DNA of 40,000 nt from Prorocentrum cordatum (Eukaryota; Sar; Dinophyceae; Prorocentrales; Prorocentraceae), in the NCBI GenBank assembly GCA_963575745.1, contig CAUYUJ010005684.1, positions 6,136 through 46,135 of the forward strand. The letters are read 5' to 3'. The position numbers and the translations under genes are program-made. This document shows positions 26,925 through 37,660 of this stretch, in pieces; within the stretch, counting starts at the first letter, position 1; each line of letters begins with the position of its first letter. The notes under the pieces are model-generated. The model was given only the letters and a program-made list of their open reading frames with translations, did not search any database and had not been told where the DNA came from.

Positions 26925-28310
26925 GAGCAGCAACAGTGGGGTCACCAGCTTGCGAAGCCAGGGGGAGTGTGATTCCTGCACTGCAGCTGGATCCCAACAT
27001 GAACAATATGAGTGCTTCTGGCTCAGGGGCTTGATTCCAGTAGCATGGAAAGCAACTACTGATCCACCTATTCAGGACGACAAGCTCAGTGATGGGTTGG
27101 ATTGCGAAATTGGACCTGGATGTCTTGCTGAAGGTACAGCAAGTCGGCCTACCGTCATCTTTGGAGACGCGAGTGGTAGCGCTGGCACTGCAGATCTCAT
27201 GATGAGAAGGGCAGCTCTTGGTATTTCCGATTTCGACTGTTTCAGTCCAGTCAGAACTCGGGTGCTCATTGCTGAACATTCGCAGGGAGGCGGCAGGCAG
27301 CTCCACGCGGAGAGCTCCAAACACTATGGCTTGCCATATGGGCGAGCACAAGGCTCATCACACATGTCACGGCTTGCGAGGACACATGAGACAGGAGGGC
27401 GCTCACGACGAACAAATAGACCATGGAGTCACAACCATATCCTTTTGCCGCGACGCGATGTGAATGATATCCAGGTGGCGTTCGTGAACTCATGTCTCAG
27501 CGGGGAGGACATCATGAACGGCGGAGGAAACGGATGGACGGTGCTTGGTAACATATTCGGCAAGGTAGTCCGCGACATGGCCGACCAGGTGCGCCCGCCC
27601 GCCAGCGACAGGCACCGCATCAATGGACAACGAGAGGCAGACCTGCCTCGCGAGGCGCAGGCGGATCCGCGGATGATCCACGGATGCCATGGCCAGCGCG
27701 TTCGAGGATGGGGTGGCGAGAAGGAAGTAGAGCGGACCTCCCCCCACATCCCCCCCTTCTCCTGCCCCCAGTATCATAGCAAGCTGCACGCCCAGCCACA
27801 TGCCTGATGGTACCGCGTCAGAAGTAGAGCGCTGCGTGGGGTCGGCCTCCAAGGCGTGCGCTGAGCTCTGGAAAAAAAAACTCGTGCTTGGCCCAGCGCG
27901 CCCTGCCAGAGGCAAGGCCCACCAGGAGCAGCACAGTGCAATGCGTTGTCTCGCCAACGCGCCAATGGGCGTATGGCTTCTTGACTTGACTTGACTTGGC
28001 CCAGCAGAATGTGAATGGGGCTTTCTTTTTAGGCCTCCCTGCAGGAGAGAGGCTGCATGTGACTGGAGGCTGGATGCATGAGACTCAAGCTCTAAATATC
28101 AGAGCGAAGTTGCGTTTCTGGCTCTGTGGGCGGTGCGGCTGCTACGCCAGTCATCAGAACGTGTCCCTCCGCAAGCCTTGTAAACGAGCTGCACCGACGG
28201 GCAATGGTTACCCCAGCAGGATCCATCAGGGTCTGTGGCCGAAAGTCCTGAGTAAGGCCAAGATGGCCAGACGTTCTGGCCCCAGGTCCAAACAACCCCC
28301 CTCGGTGTAA
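26925..28310 (+). pseudogene. 3' end of an RNase H-type LINE polyprotein, decayed
   Basis: Motifs in order on the + strand, in shifting frames. (1) A cysteine/histidine cluster, ECDSC...H...C (26965-27015), followed by FWLRGLIPVAW. (2) RNase H-like blocks: VIFGDASG with the first catalytic Asp (27166), then in another frame GRRQAAPRGELQTLWLA with the conserved Glu (27312); the expected second Asp is Ala (27372). A third block, SGEDIMNGGGNGWTVLGNIF (about 27490-27560), resembles the end of RNase H but lacks its last Asp. (3) A final frame, 27996-28310, with CGRCGCY...LRKPCKRAAPTGNG and IHQGLWPK, stopping at TAA 28308-28310, resembling the C-terminal cysteine tail of dinoflagellate LINEs. RT and endonuclease are absent, so the copy is 5'-truncated. 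Multiple frameshifts make it inactive. Confidence 0.6.
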
Positions 28311-28955
28311 GGCTACATGTTCCTTCACTTAGTGAGCAGACATTATCAGTCCCATGCTCCTGCTCCTTTCCCGTCCCCCCATCCATCCTCATCCTCAGCA
28401 TCAACATCAACGTCAACGGGATAACAAAAGGCCAAGAGAGGAGAAGAGGAGGACGGGGACAAAGAGAGCATGTGTGGACGCCAGAGCGTTGGAACGGAAT
28501 GGCAGACACGCTGTACAGTGAAGAACTGTCGCAAAACAGCCAAGACGCTGCAGCGGCACCAAACTATCACTGAACAACGCCGCCGATACAACACATGGCT
28601 CACATGCAAAAATCAAAGTCGGCGTCGTCTTCACGCGGTAAGCTGCCTCGGCTCAACTTTCTTCCGCTTCTCCCTGGTGTCGTGAGCGCGGCAATACCTC
28701 GAGAGGAGTCGCAGGCGGAAAAGTGCGGAACTCCCTTGGCAAACAAAATCATCGTGGCCCCCTCCCACCACCTTCCCATTCCGCACTACCGTCTACCCAG
28801 CTCAGACCAGAAAGCGGCCATGGAAACCGCGGTATGGGACAAAGCACGTGATGGAACGTTCTGCTTGGCACAGGGAGCTCTTCCTCGATTCGGTCTCTGT
28901 TCCCTTGGCTTGTGTCCTCACCCCCCATCCCCCGCCCCTCCTGATCGACCCCCTC
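28311..28955. other. unassigned sequence after the LINE end
   Basis: The first part may be the LINE 3' untranslated region; no poly-A tail is evident. A basic + frame at 28470-28685 (RCTVKNCRKTAKTLQRHQTI) is protein-like but unrecognised. Confidence 0.35.
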
Positions 28956-29411
28956 ATCTCCTCCTACTCCTCCTCCTCCTCCTAATCCTCCTCCTCCTCA
29001 TCAGCATCATCATCACCATGACCACCACCATCACAATCACCACCATCCTCACCCTCAACCTCATCATCCTCCTCACCATACTCATCCTAAACCTCACCAT
29101 ACTTATCCCCGTCAACGTCCTCGTCCTCGTCGTCCTCGTCCTCAACATCACCATCACTAGCACCATCACCATCGCAATCACCATCATCATCATCATCAGC
29201 AGCAGCATCAGCAGCATCACCATCGCCCTGTCCCCCTCGTCGTCCCCCTCTGCCTCCTCCTCCTCATCATCATCAGCATAACCATGACCATCATCCTCAT
29301 ATTCATCCTCACCCTCATCATCATCATCATCAGCATCATCATCATCATCATCATCATCACCCTCGTCATCGTCATCACCATCACCCTCACTATCACCATC
29401 ACCATCACCAT

Positions 29412-29444
<33 letters not shown>

Positions 29445-29751
29445 ACTCGCCATCACCACCAGTATCGTCATCATCACCATCATCAGCATCCTCAGCATCA
29501 CCATCGTCATCATCAGCATCATCAGCAGCAGCATCAGCATCATCAACATGATCAACAACACCACCACCACCGCCACCACCACCATAATCATCATTGACAA
29601 CATCAACATAATCATCACCACCACCAACATCATCATCATCACCACCACCATCATCAGCATCTTCAGTATTATCATCATCACCACCACCATCATTCGCTCC
29701 CTCCTCCGCCACAATCATCATCATCAACAGCATCATCATCATCAGCATCAG

Positions 29752-29783
<32 letters not shown>

Positions 29784-29829
29784 CCGTCACCATCAGCATC
29801 GTCATCGTCATCATCAGCATTACCGCCAC

Positions 29830-29886
<57 letters not shown>

Positions 29887-30150
29887 CATGAGTATGATCA
29901 TCATCAACATCATCACCATCGTCATCATCATCGACATCACATTCATCACCATCACCACCACCACTGTCATCAGCATCATTATCAACATCATCATCATTGT
30001 CGTCATCATCATCAACATCGACAGCATCAACAACATCATCATCAGCATCATCTGCATCAGCATCATCATCATCGTCGTCATAAACATCAACATCAACAAC
30101 AACATCATCACCGCAACCACCACCATCATCATCCGCTTCCTCCTCCGCCA
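28956..30150 (+). repeat. TCC then CAT/CAC trinucleotide array, about 1.2 kb
   Basis: A TCC block (28965-28998) passes into CATCAC, CTCACC (29392-29450, a clean CACCCT hexanucleotide stretch) and long CATCAT runs to 30150. It is the longest array in the window. Very long frames on both strands across it are artefacts. Confidence 0.97.
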
Positions 30151-30307
30151 CCTGCACCTCGTCCCCCCGACACACACACACACACATGTTTGGCGGTAGC
30201 GGCCTCGCGCGCAGCGACGATGCGGAGAAAGCGTAGCAGTGCGCGCGGCGGCCAGGCCATCAAACATCGCTTAGGACGCAATCCTACTAGCATCAGCCAT
30301 CCGCACC

Positions 30308-30362
30308 TGGATGGCACACACACACACACAAACACACACACACGCACACACACACACACATC
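30308..30362 (+). repeat. (CA)n microsatellite
   Basis: CACACA with AAAC and CGC interruptions; a shorter run lies at 30172-30186. Confidence 0.95.
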
Positions 30363-31020
30363 CACAGTTTCGACGTCGCGGCCACGTGCCACGCGCGCAT
30401 GCGACGTGGCGGAGGCAGTCGGGGAAACGCCCGAAAAGCCACCGAGGTCACAGGAGAAACACACACACAAACAGATCAACAACAAGAACAAAAACCACGA
30501 TGTCTGTCGCCCACAGCAAAGGAGGTCTTCCCAGCAAGCTGCCCGAACGAAGGGGCAGAGGCAGTTGGGGGAGGGGGGGCGCCCAGCTGTCCTGGTCAGC
30601 GCCAGCGGGCGCGCCCCCCGTCGTCTCCGCCGCTGCCGTCGCCGCCGTCGTCGCCGTCGCTGCCCCCTCAGGGACGACCACCGGGCCTCTGCTGGACGCT
30701 CTCTGACGGGGACTGCACAAGCCGTGGAGGCCGAACTCGCCGTCGTCGTCGGCGGCGGCGTCGTCGTCGTCAACGTCGTCGTCGTCGCCCGTCGTCGTCG
30801 CCCGTCGTCCCTCGATGTCATCGTCGTGGGCCGCGGGCGGGCGGGCAGCGCACACTGGCTTCGACGGCGCCTGCGGCGCCGCCTCGCAGGACTTCCTCGC
30901 GGGCTCGGCGGCCTTCGGGACGGTGGTCCTCTGGGGCGGGTCTGGGGGCCCTCGTCGTCGTCGCCACCGACGCCGATGTCGTCGTGCAGTCAAAACGGAT
31001 AGTCCGGATGCACGATCGTG
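30363..31020. other. unassigned sequence with GTC-rich stretches
   Basis: GTCGTC/GCCGTC-rich at 30625-30665 and 30735-30830. On the - strand a frame across 30640-31000 is Pro/Ala/Asp-rich (PPDPPQRTTVPKAAEPARKS...) and might be coding, but the triplet repeat explains most of it. No gene called. Confidence 0.4.
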
Positions 31021-31027
31021 CCAACAC

Positions 31028-31132
31028 CTTTCGAGCGGCGCGCGGCCAACGAGAGTGGCCGAGGATGGGCCGAAGGGAAACGATTCAAGGCACCTTGGAA
31101 AGGCGCTCATCCTTACTATCAGTGTTGACTGT
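31028..31132 (+). repeat. dispersed repeat F, copy 2
   Basis: Begins CCTTTCGAGCGGCGCGCGGC and ends GTGTTGACTGTAG; aligns to 4938-5045. Confidence 0.6.
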
Positions 31133-31179
31133 AGTCTTCGCCACATTATTCGCCTTCCAACAAGGGCAAAGAGGCCCGA

Positions 31180-31381
31180 GGCTGGAGAAAAAGGAAAAAG
31201 GAACAGGAGGCGGAAGCAGAAGAGTAGTGGAGGGGAAACGGAAGGAGAAGGAAGCGGAGGAGGAGAAGACAGAGTAGGGCGAGGAATGGGAGCGGGAGTG
31301 GGAGGTGGACAAGAAGGGAGAGGGAGGAGGAGAAGGGAGGAGAAGGGAGGAGGAAGGGAGGAGGAAGAGGAAGACGACAAG

Positions 31382-31412
<31 letters not shown>
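31180..31412 (-). repeat. purine-rich tract ending in (AGC)n
   Basis: GGAGAAGGGAGGAGAAGGG-type purine sequence (31180-31375), then nine AGC units at 31384-31412. Confidence 0.85.
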
Positions 31413-31825
31413 AGCGGAGGATGGGGAAGATGATGCCAGCGCATGAGTCCATCAAGCAAGTACAGCTAAGTACCGTTTGTATGGGCGAGACCCTACGCAA
31501 CCACCAAATAACCGCATTCGGGCACAACGGAAAGCGTTGCTGTTTGAGCCGCTTGGTGTTGACGCTGCTGATTGCCGTCGGTCGCGGATGATGGATAATG
31601 CTCAGTGGTGGTTGATGCTGTGTCATCCTGCCGGCTTTTGCTTGCTGCCGCGTTCTGCTGTTTCCTGATTTCACTCACACACTCATCAGATTAGTCATCC
31701 TGCACCACCTCTTTCTTCCTCCTCCTGAACCCTCCGGGTGGGCCGAGAGTTGCCAAACGCCCTCCGCCATTTTCCACGACGCGAGGGGGTCCGGGGACGA
31801 ACGTCTTTCGACCTCCCTCCTCCTA
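31413..31825. other. unassigned sequence
   Basis: Non-repetitive. The frame at 31477-31668 (PNNRIRAQRKALLFEPLGVD) has mixed composition but no recognised domain. Confidence 0.35.
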
Positions 31826-31873
31826 CCTATGTCCCCTCCTCCTTCCCTCCTCCTCCTCCTCCGCCTCCTCTTC

Positions 31874-31968
<95 letters not shown>
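31826..31968 (+). repeat. short TCC tract followed by (ACG)n array
   Basis: TCCTCC to 31870, then about 30 ACG units (31877-31968) with one GGC interruption. Confidence 0.95.
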
Positions 31969-32141
31969 TGCCCGCCTGCGCGTCCAGCCGCACCTGCTCA
32001 TGGTCGTGAGCAGGGCCCCGGGCAGGCTGCGGTCGGCCTCCGTCAAGGGGGGGGCAGCGGCCAAAGCCTCCCCCCAGGGGGGGAGGAGAGGGAAAGTCCG
32101 ATGAGGAGCGGGAGGAAGAGTTTCCACGACGGGGTTCGGGG

Positions 32142-32312
32142 CCATCCTCCTCCTCCTCCTCCTCCTCCTCCTCCTCCTCCTCCTCCTCCTCCTCCTCCTC
32201 CTCCCCCTCCTCCTCCTCCTCCTCCTCCTCCTCCTCCTCCTCCTCCTCCTCCTCCTCCTCCTCCTCCTCCTCCCTCCTCCTCCTCCCCCTCCCCCTCCCC
32301 CTCCCCCTCCAA
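32142..32312 (+). repeat. (TCC)n array with (CCCCCT)n tail
   Basis: About 45 TCC units with CCCC and CCC interruptions, ending in CCCCCTCCCCCT units (32284-32311). Confidence 0.97.
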
Positions 32313-32508
32313 GAGCAAGCTGAGCTCGGCAGCTCGGGCCGGAAGGGCGCACCGTGGCCCGCCCTCGCCCCGCCCCGCGCCCGGCCCCTCGGGCAGGCCG
32401 GCACCCGACTGCCGCCCGGGTCGGCCTGGCAACCGTGCGGGGGCGGAGGTGGGCGCCGCGCAGCTCCTCCCCTCAGGCGTTGCAGAGGGCAGAGAGTCCG
32501 CCCCGAGA

Positions 32509-32690
32509 ACAACCACCTGCCAGGCCACCCCCAGCCCAACCCGAAACCCCCAGTTTCGGGTTGGGGGGGGGGTGCGGGTTCCACGTATGTGTGATCTCGG
32601 TGTTCCCCCGATCCCCCCCCCCCCCCCCCCTGGAAGTGGAGGGCAAATGGAGGCCTTCGGGTTGGGCTGGGGTGGTTTGGTGGGTGGTGC
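32509..32690 (+). mobile_element. family-A MITE, copy 4, diverged
   Basis: Left CAACCACCTGCCAGGCCACC then CCCAGCCCAACCCGAA; right GGGTTGGGCTGGGGTGGTTT then GGTGGGTGGTG. Interior GGAAGTGGAGGGCAAATGG, with a long C run at 32611-32630. No clear target duplication. Confidence 0.8.
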
Positions 32691-32885
32691 GACCGCCCCT
32701 TCCGAGGAGCTCTCGACCCCATCATTGGACCCCGGAGCCCTCGACCCCATCGCTGGGGATGGACCCTGGAGCCCTCGACCCCATCGCTGGGCCGCCCCTT
32801 CCGAGGAGCCCTCGACCCCATCAGTGGACCCTGGAGCCCTCGACCCCATCGCTGGACCGTCCCTTCCGAGGAGGGCGAAGGGTCC
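32691..32885 (+). repeat. 65-bp tandem repeat, about three units
   Basis: Units of GCCCCTTCCGAGGAGCCCTC, GACCCCATCANTGGACCC, TGGAGCCCTCGACCCCATCG, CTGG. The flanking words GTCCGCCCC near 32498 and 32881 suggest that the MITE and repeat lie within a larger duplication. Confidence 0.75.
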
Positions 32886-33000
32886 GCCCCCAGAATGAAC
32901 CAGCCCGACGCGCGGAGCCGTTCAGGAAGCGCACCCACGGAGGAGCTCGAGCAGGGCAGGGGGCTGTTCCGCAGACGCCCTGGGCCGCGCAGCAGGCGCC

Positions 33001-33193
33001 GACTGTCGGGTCCGGGTGGGTTTTCCCCCTCTGACTCTGGGAGGGAGGAGGGAGGAGGGAAGAGGGAGGAGGGAAAAAGGGGGGAGAAGGAGGAGGAGGA
33101 GGAGGAGGAGGAGGAGGAGGAGGAGGAGGAGGGGGAGGAGGAGATCCCCTAACTGTCGGGTCCGGGTGGGTTTTCCCCCCTGCACTCTGGGCA
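33001..33193 (+). repeat. direct repeats flanking a GGA array
   Basis: CTGTCGGGTCCGGGTGGGTT then TTCCCCC at 33002 and 33152, followed in both cases by CTCTGGG. Between them lies a GGA/GGGA purine array (33040-33145). Confidence 0.85.
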
Positions 33194-33655
33194 GTCCCCT
33201 GCCCGTTGCCACGGCAGTGGCCGCCGCAGCCTGGAGCCTGTGAGGTGCACCATCGGCGGGCCGCCTCCTCTGCCCTGCGCTCCTCCACCGCGCTGGTCGT
33301 GGACGGTGGCCCCGTGCCCGGCGGGACCGACCTGTCTCTGGTCTCACCTCGCGAGCGTTTTCTCACTCGGCGTTTCGACACGGGGCGGAAGGGAGGGGGA
33401 GGGGGAGGGGGGGGGGCCTGGCTCCGGACCGCTGCTTCAGACGACGGGTTGCAGCAGTGCGTCCTATGGGGGAGACCCCACCTGCTCGAAAGAGGCGCCA
33501 GAACAATTGACACCGCTACTGTTGTGCAGCCGCGTACGTTTGGTTGTGTTTTGAACGCGTCTGGTTGCGTTTTGACCGCCCCTTGGCTCACTCAGCGGCG
33601 GTTTGATCGCCCCCCCCCGTCTCTGCCTCCCCCATGTCGATCTGAAGGACTCCCG
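33194..33655. other. unassigned sequence
   Basis: No recognised gene. A G run lies at 33389-33417, and a short GTTTGGTTGTGTTTTGAACG / GTCTGGTTGCGTTTTGACCG duplication at 33538-33580. Confidence 0.4.
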
Positions 33656-33782
33656 CTGAAGCGCAGGCCTCATTTTCGGGCTCCGCCTCGTTCCGAATCG
33701 TGCTCCCGCTGCAGCGCTGGCCTCATTTACGCGCTTCCGCTCGTTCCGAATCGTGCTCCCGCTGCAGCGCTGGCGTCATCAT
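33656..33782 (+). repeat. about 53-bp tandem repeat, 2.3 units
   Basis: CTCGTTCCGAATCGTGCTCC, CGCTGCAGCGCTGGCCTCAT, TT...GCTTCCG recurs at 33689 and 33740, with a partial unit upstream. Confidence 0.85.
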
Positions 33783-33794
33783 TTCCAGTGCCAC

Positions 33795-34060
33795 TCCAAG
33801 GCATGCAATGCAATGCTATGTGGTGCTCCGCTGTGCGATGCCATGCCTTCAGCTGCAATGCTAGGATATGCCATGCTACGTTTTGATCTTCAACGCCATG
33901 CTATGCCATGTTCTGTTATGTGCCGCTGTGCGATGCCATTATTTGCGTTGCAATGCTTCGTGGTGCCTTTCTTCACTACGCAACGCCACGCCATGCTCTA
34001 TGGCATACTACGCTCTGCCGTGCTTTTCTACGCACTGCTATGCCGTGCTCTACGATGCAC
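33795..34060 (+). repeat. ATGC-rich degenerate pentanucleotide repeat
   Basis: GCAATGCTATG, TGCCATGCTA and CGATGCCAT words without strict period. Similar in vocabulary to 10262-10452 and 18130-18300. Confidence 0.7.
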
Positions 34061-34369
34061 CGCGCATCCTCTCGGGATCATCGCCCTGCTCGACATCCGA
34101 CTGTGCGAATTGAAAGGAGATCTACGCCATGGTAAGGGATGGCAGCGAGGGGTACGGCGTCAGATATTACGCGAGCGCACATAGCTTGCCCCCCCCCCTC
34201 CCCAAACACCGCCACCCGTCCAACCCCTCCGGAATGCCCAGGGAGTCCCGAAAAAGATTTGAGCCTCCGTCGCGCCCAGCCAGCTTCACGAACACGTTCT
34301 GTCAATATCCTCTTTCCTCTGCTCGCTTTCCTCCCTCCGTTGACTCTTCCACCTCTTCTGCCACCGTTT
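34061..34369. other. unassigned sequence
   Basis: Nothing recognised on either strand. Confidence 0.35.
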
Positions 34370-34830
34370 TCACCTCCTCCTCCTCCTCCGCCCATGTGCG
34401 GATCGCCTCCTCATCATCATCTTGTTCATCATTTTGTCGTCCTCCTCATCCTCCTCCTCCTCGTCCTCCTCCTCTCTCCTAGGAAACCCCAGGAGATGTG
34501 ATCGCCTTTCTCCGCCTCCTCCTCCTCATCATCATCACCACCACCGTCATAATCGTCATCACCATCACCATCACCATCATCATCACCATCGTCATCATCA
34601 TCAGCAGCAGCAGCATCAGCATCAGCATCAGCATCAGCAGTAGCATCATCACCGACAACATCATCATTGCCATCCATCATCACCACCACCACCATCATCA
34701 TAATAATCATCATCATCAGCAGCATCTGCATCATCACCATCATCAGCATCATCAGCATCAACATCACCGCTATCATCATCATTGTCATCACCATCATCAA
34801 CAGCATCAGCATCAGCATCACTCCTCAATG
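34370..34830 (+). repeat. TCC tracts then CAT/CAC array
   Basis: TCC blocks at 34375-34390, 34437-34480 and 34514-34527, then CATCAC/CATCAG triplets to 34828. Confidence 0.95.
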
Positions 34831-35744
34831 TTATTCCTCCTAGTTCTCATCTTCTTCCTGCTCCCACTTCATCCTCGTCATCCGTCCTTCCGATTTTGCT
34901 CAGTCTGATTCAAAACTTCGATTTGACCTGTTTCCCCAGCTCTGTTCCACTGCATGCTCCCCAACTTCCCTACTCAAGGAATCTTGCCTGGGCAGAAGTA
35001 TTGGATGGGCTGGAGAAGATACGCGGAGCACCAAGAATTGTTGCGTTGGCAACCCAGGGCGAATTCTCGACGAGGGCAAAGGAGTAGGATCGGCCCAGCG
35101 TTTGGCAACTTAGGGCATCCCCTCGACGAAGTCAAACGAGTAGGATCTGCCCAACGTATTGTCAATGCCAAAACGAAGGGCACCGACACCAAAGCTGCGG
35201 TCAATACTCTCTATTTCAATTTGAAAGTCGGGGGCTGCGTGAGTTACCCATCCAGATTTTGAGATCACACGGGGGACCGAAGTCCAGAACCCCGCTGGAA
35301 GGGAATATATTTCAGCGACCTGCTGGCGTAGGTGAGCGCGTCGAGGCATTCATACCACTGCAGGATGGCGCGAGATTGCCGCGATGTCTACAAGGCAACT
35401 CAGCTCGACGCCGCGACTGTGTAGCCGCCGCGCCACTCCGAAAGATACTGAGCAAGGTCTTGCTGGTCTCACTCAGGGGCTCAACCAACTGAATGAAACA
35501 AATGTCGGAACATGCGGCGACGCCCACCTCATCAACCTCCCCCGCATTGTGCCGGGCACGAACCGCCGTCTGGAAACAACGAATTCTGGCAATAACCCGG
35601 ATGAAAAGTCGTGCAGTTTTGGAACGGCCCCTGAACCTCCATCGGCCATCTACTACGTTGTCAACTCCTCTCAAACTGCGCCCCCCGAGCAGGGAAGAAT
35701 CACAAGAAGACCAGGCCCACAGCCCACGGCCTAAGAACGCCCCA
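34831..35744. other. unassigned sequence with a 55-bp duplication
   Basis: GGCAACCCAGGGCGAATTCT (35048) and GGCAACTTAGGGCATCCCCT (35103) open two tandem 55-bp units, each containing CGACGA.G.CAAANGAGTAGG and TCNGCCCA. The rest is non-repetitive; a 116-codon + frame at 35384 (TQGLNQLNETNVGTCGDAHL) has mixed composition but no recognised family. Confidence 0.4.
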
Positions 35745-36051
35745 TGACGGCCACCGAGGCGCCCAAGACTGCCCAGGAGGGTCCCATGACCGCCCCAAGA
35801 GGGGCCCAAGAGGAACACGAATCGGACATCCAAGCCTTCCGCCCCAAGAGGCCCCCAGGAGGCGCCAAGAGACGCCCACGAGGCCCGAGAGGCCCAAAGA
35901 GGCCTCCAAGAAGCCCCGAGACACCATAAGAGACCCCACAACGGCCCCCAAGAGGCCTCAAAACTGCCCCCAAGAGGCCCCCGAGATGCCCCCCACGAGA
36001 CCCCAACGAGTATCCTGTAAGCTTTTTATACCCGCAACCCAGCACGGTGGC
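35745..36051 (-). repeat. CCAAGA minisatellite joined to the LINE 3' end, with CACGGTGGC tag
   Basis: GCCCCCAAGAGGCCCCC and GCCCAAGA units to about 36000, then GAGTATCCTGTAAGC, then the tag CAGCACGGTGGC (36040-36051). Read on the - strand, the LINE frame passes through the tag straight into this array, so the array sits where the LINE 3' tail should be. Confidence 0.8.
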
Positions 36052-37660
36052 AGGTCGTCCGGTCGAGTCAATGCTCGGCCCAGAATCGGGCGCGACTGCG
36101 TTGAACCTCCAGCCTCGCTCTTGGAGCCCGAGGGAACAACGCACAAAGTCCTCTTCGTGCTCGCGAGAAGAATTATCCGCACCCACATCAGACCATTCGC
36201 TTTCATAATACCCCCTTGCAAACTTGCGCAGATAGTCGCCCAATCTCACAGCGGGTCGCCCGCGTGACCGCCCAACCTCAGGACGCGCTGAAGGTGGGCG
36301 CCGACGCGATGCAGTTGCAGGCCAGCCATCCGACATCGCGCCGACGCGACGAGCCAGCCTGCGTTGCCGCCGTAGCAACAGGACGCCCCAGCCTTCCATG
36401 GAGTAAGTTGTTAGAGCAGCATCCACTGTCAGCCTGATCCCCCGCGCCGTTCCGCCCCGCGGCTCACCCCCCATGCGAACCCACCCAGCGTTTTGTCGGA
36501 GCATCCTCCGCTGAAGAACATCCAATGGGCTCAATTGCGCCCGCGCCATTGCACAAGACGAGAGGCCGAACAATATCGTTGGAGCGATTGCTGCGTCGAA
36601 GACCTCGATCAGGGAGCACGCGCTCAACTGCTTGTCCATTAGAACATCAGGACGCCGATGGAATCCTCATCCACGCTACCTTAGTCCGGCGACCAAGCTC
36701 AAGAAGACTCCTCGAACGGAGGTTGCCGCACAGCTTCCCCCCCAAATATTCGCGGGCCACGTCGCCGTTTAGGACGCCCGCGGGCTCGCCCCCGAAGTCC
36801 AACGAACCCAGATTGATATCGCACGCTGTCGTAAGTACCCTGGTCTTTCCAGCGCTCGGGTTGCGACCGACTTTCGAAAGTCCCTCTTTGAGCGCCGTGG
36901 CCATTAAGATGAGATCCGCACGTGAGGCCGCGAAAATCACGACGTCGTCCGCGCATATGTTAAGGCGCCCCCTTTATCAACTCGAACTCCTTTCCCGATT
37001 ATCCTGGCCATCCATTTGCGAAGTGCTGCTTCGACCCCCGCGTTGAAAAAGCAGCGGGCTCAGGATGTCACCTTGCACAGAGCCTCGCTGCGCCTCAAGA
37101 CAACGAGAACCACGAACTCGCCCGCGCTGGTTCGCATACATGACGGGCAACATGGCGACGCACTCGTCTCCCGCACCTTGGGCCCCGAGCGAATCAAGCA
37201 GCGGCTGGAATTCGATGCGATCGAAGGCCTTGCTCAAGTCCAAACTTAAACCCCACGCAGGCACATTCAATTCCAAGCACTTGCCACAAAAAGTCTCGAA
37301 TACAATGAAGGCGTCGTCCACCGATCATCCACTACGGAAACAAACTTGGCCCCTGATTGTTGCGCGCCCAGCCCTCCACGAAGGCGGCGGCGCAACAGAC
37401 GCGCGTAGAGTTTGCTTTCTTAGCATTGCGACGGGCCTCCAATCCTGCGGAAGTCTCAGGTCACCAGTCTTCGGTAGCATCGAAAATACTGTCTCTCTCC
37501 ACGTCGGGTCAATTACGCCCCCCTGCAACATCTCATTGAGAAAGTCATGTAGAAGGCACCAGAGCTTATCTGAAGATGCTTTGAACATTTCCTCGACGAT
37601 CCCAAACTCATCTGATACCCTCCGAAGTTTCATCGATTTCAGTACACACCGAAACTCCCA
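36006..37660 (-). pseudogene. LINE reverse transcriptase region, frameshifted
   Basis: RT copies LINE RNA into DNA at a nicked target. In - strand order: an N-terminal block (MKLRRVSDEFGIVEEMFKAS, about 37633) ending in LPQDWRPVAML; motif A WGLSLDLSKAFDRIEF (catalytic Asp about 37238-37240); QRGSVQGDILSPLLF; motif C, Y then ADDVVIF; the block SKVGRNPSAGKTRVLTT; EYLGGKL; then IAPTILFGLSSCAMARAQLS and LDVLQRRMLRQNAGWVRM in the C-terminal part. Lesions: a frameshift after RPVAML; one extra T in the T run of LLF (A run at 37046-37050 on +); two extra bases (36953-36954) between Tyr and Ala of YADD; another break near 36640. Both catalytic sites keep their Asp codons. The frame runs into the CCAAGA array. 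The most similar elements known to me are dinoflagellate LINEs. Confidence 0.85.

Noticed and set aside
27490-27957. 155-codon - strand frame opposite the LINE 3' end
   Set aside because: It is antisense to RNase H-like blocks that make sense on the + strand. No motif of its own.
30640-31000. Pro/Ala/Asp-rich - strand frame as an exon
   Set aside because: Mostly explained by GTC/GAC triplets. No splice signals or homologous motif could be pointed to.
28954-31002. Frames of 437 and 572 codons rich in Met/Asp or His/Ile
   Set aside because: Translations of the CAT array, open on both strands. The non-repetitive ends show no recognised motif.
32509-32690. Target duplication for family-A copy 4
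   Set aside because: Flanks GAGA/GAA and ACCG do not match. The copy is diverged and lies in a locally duplicated block.
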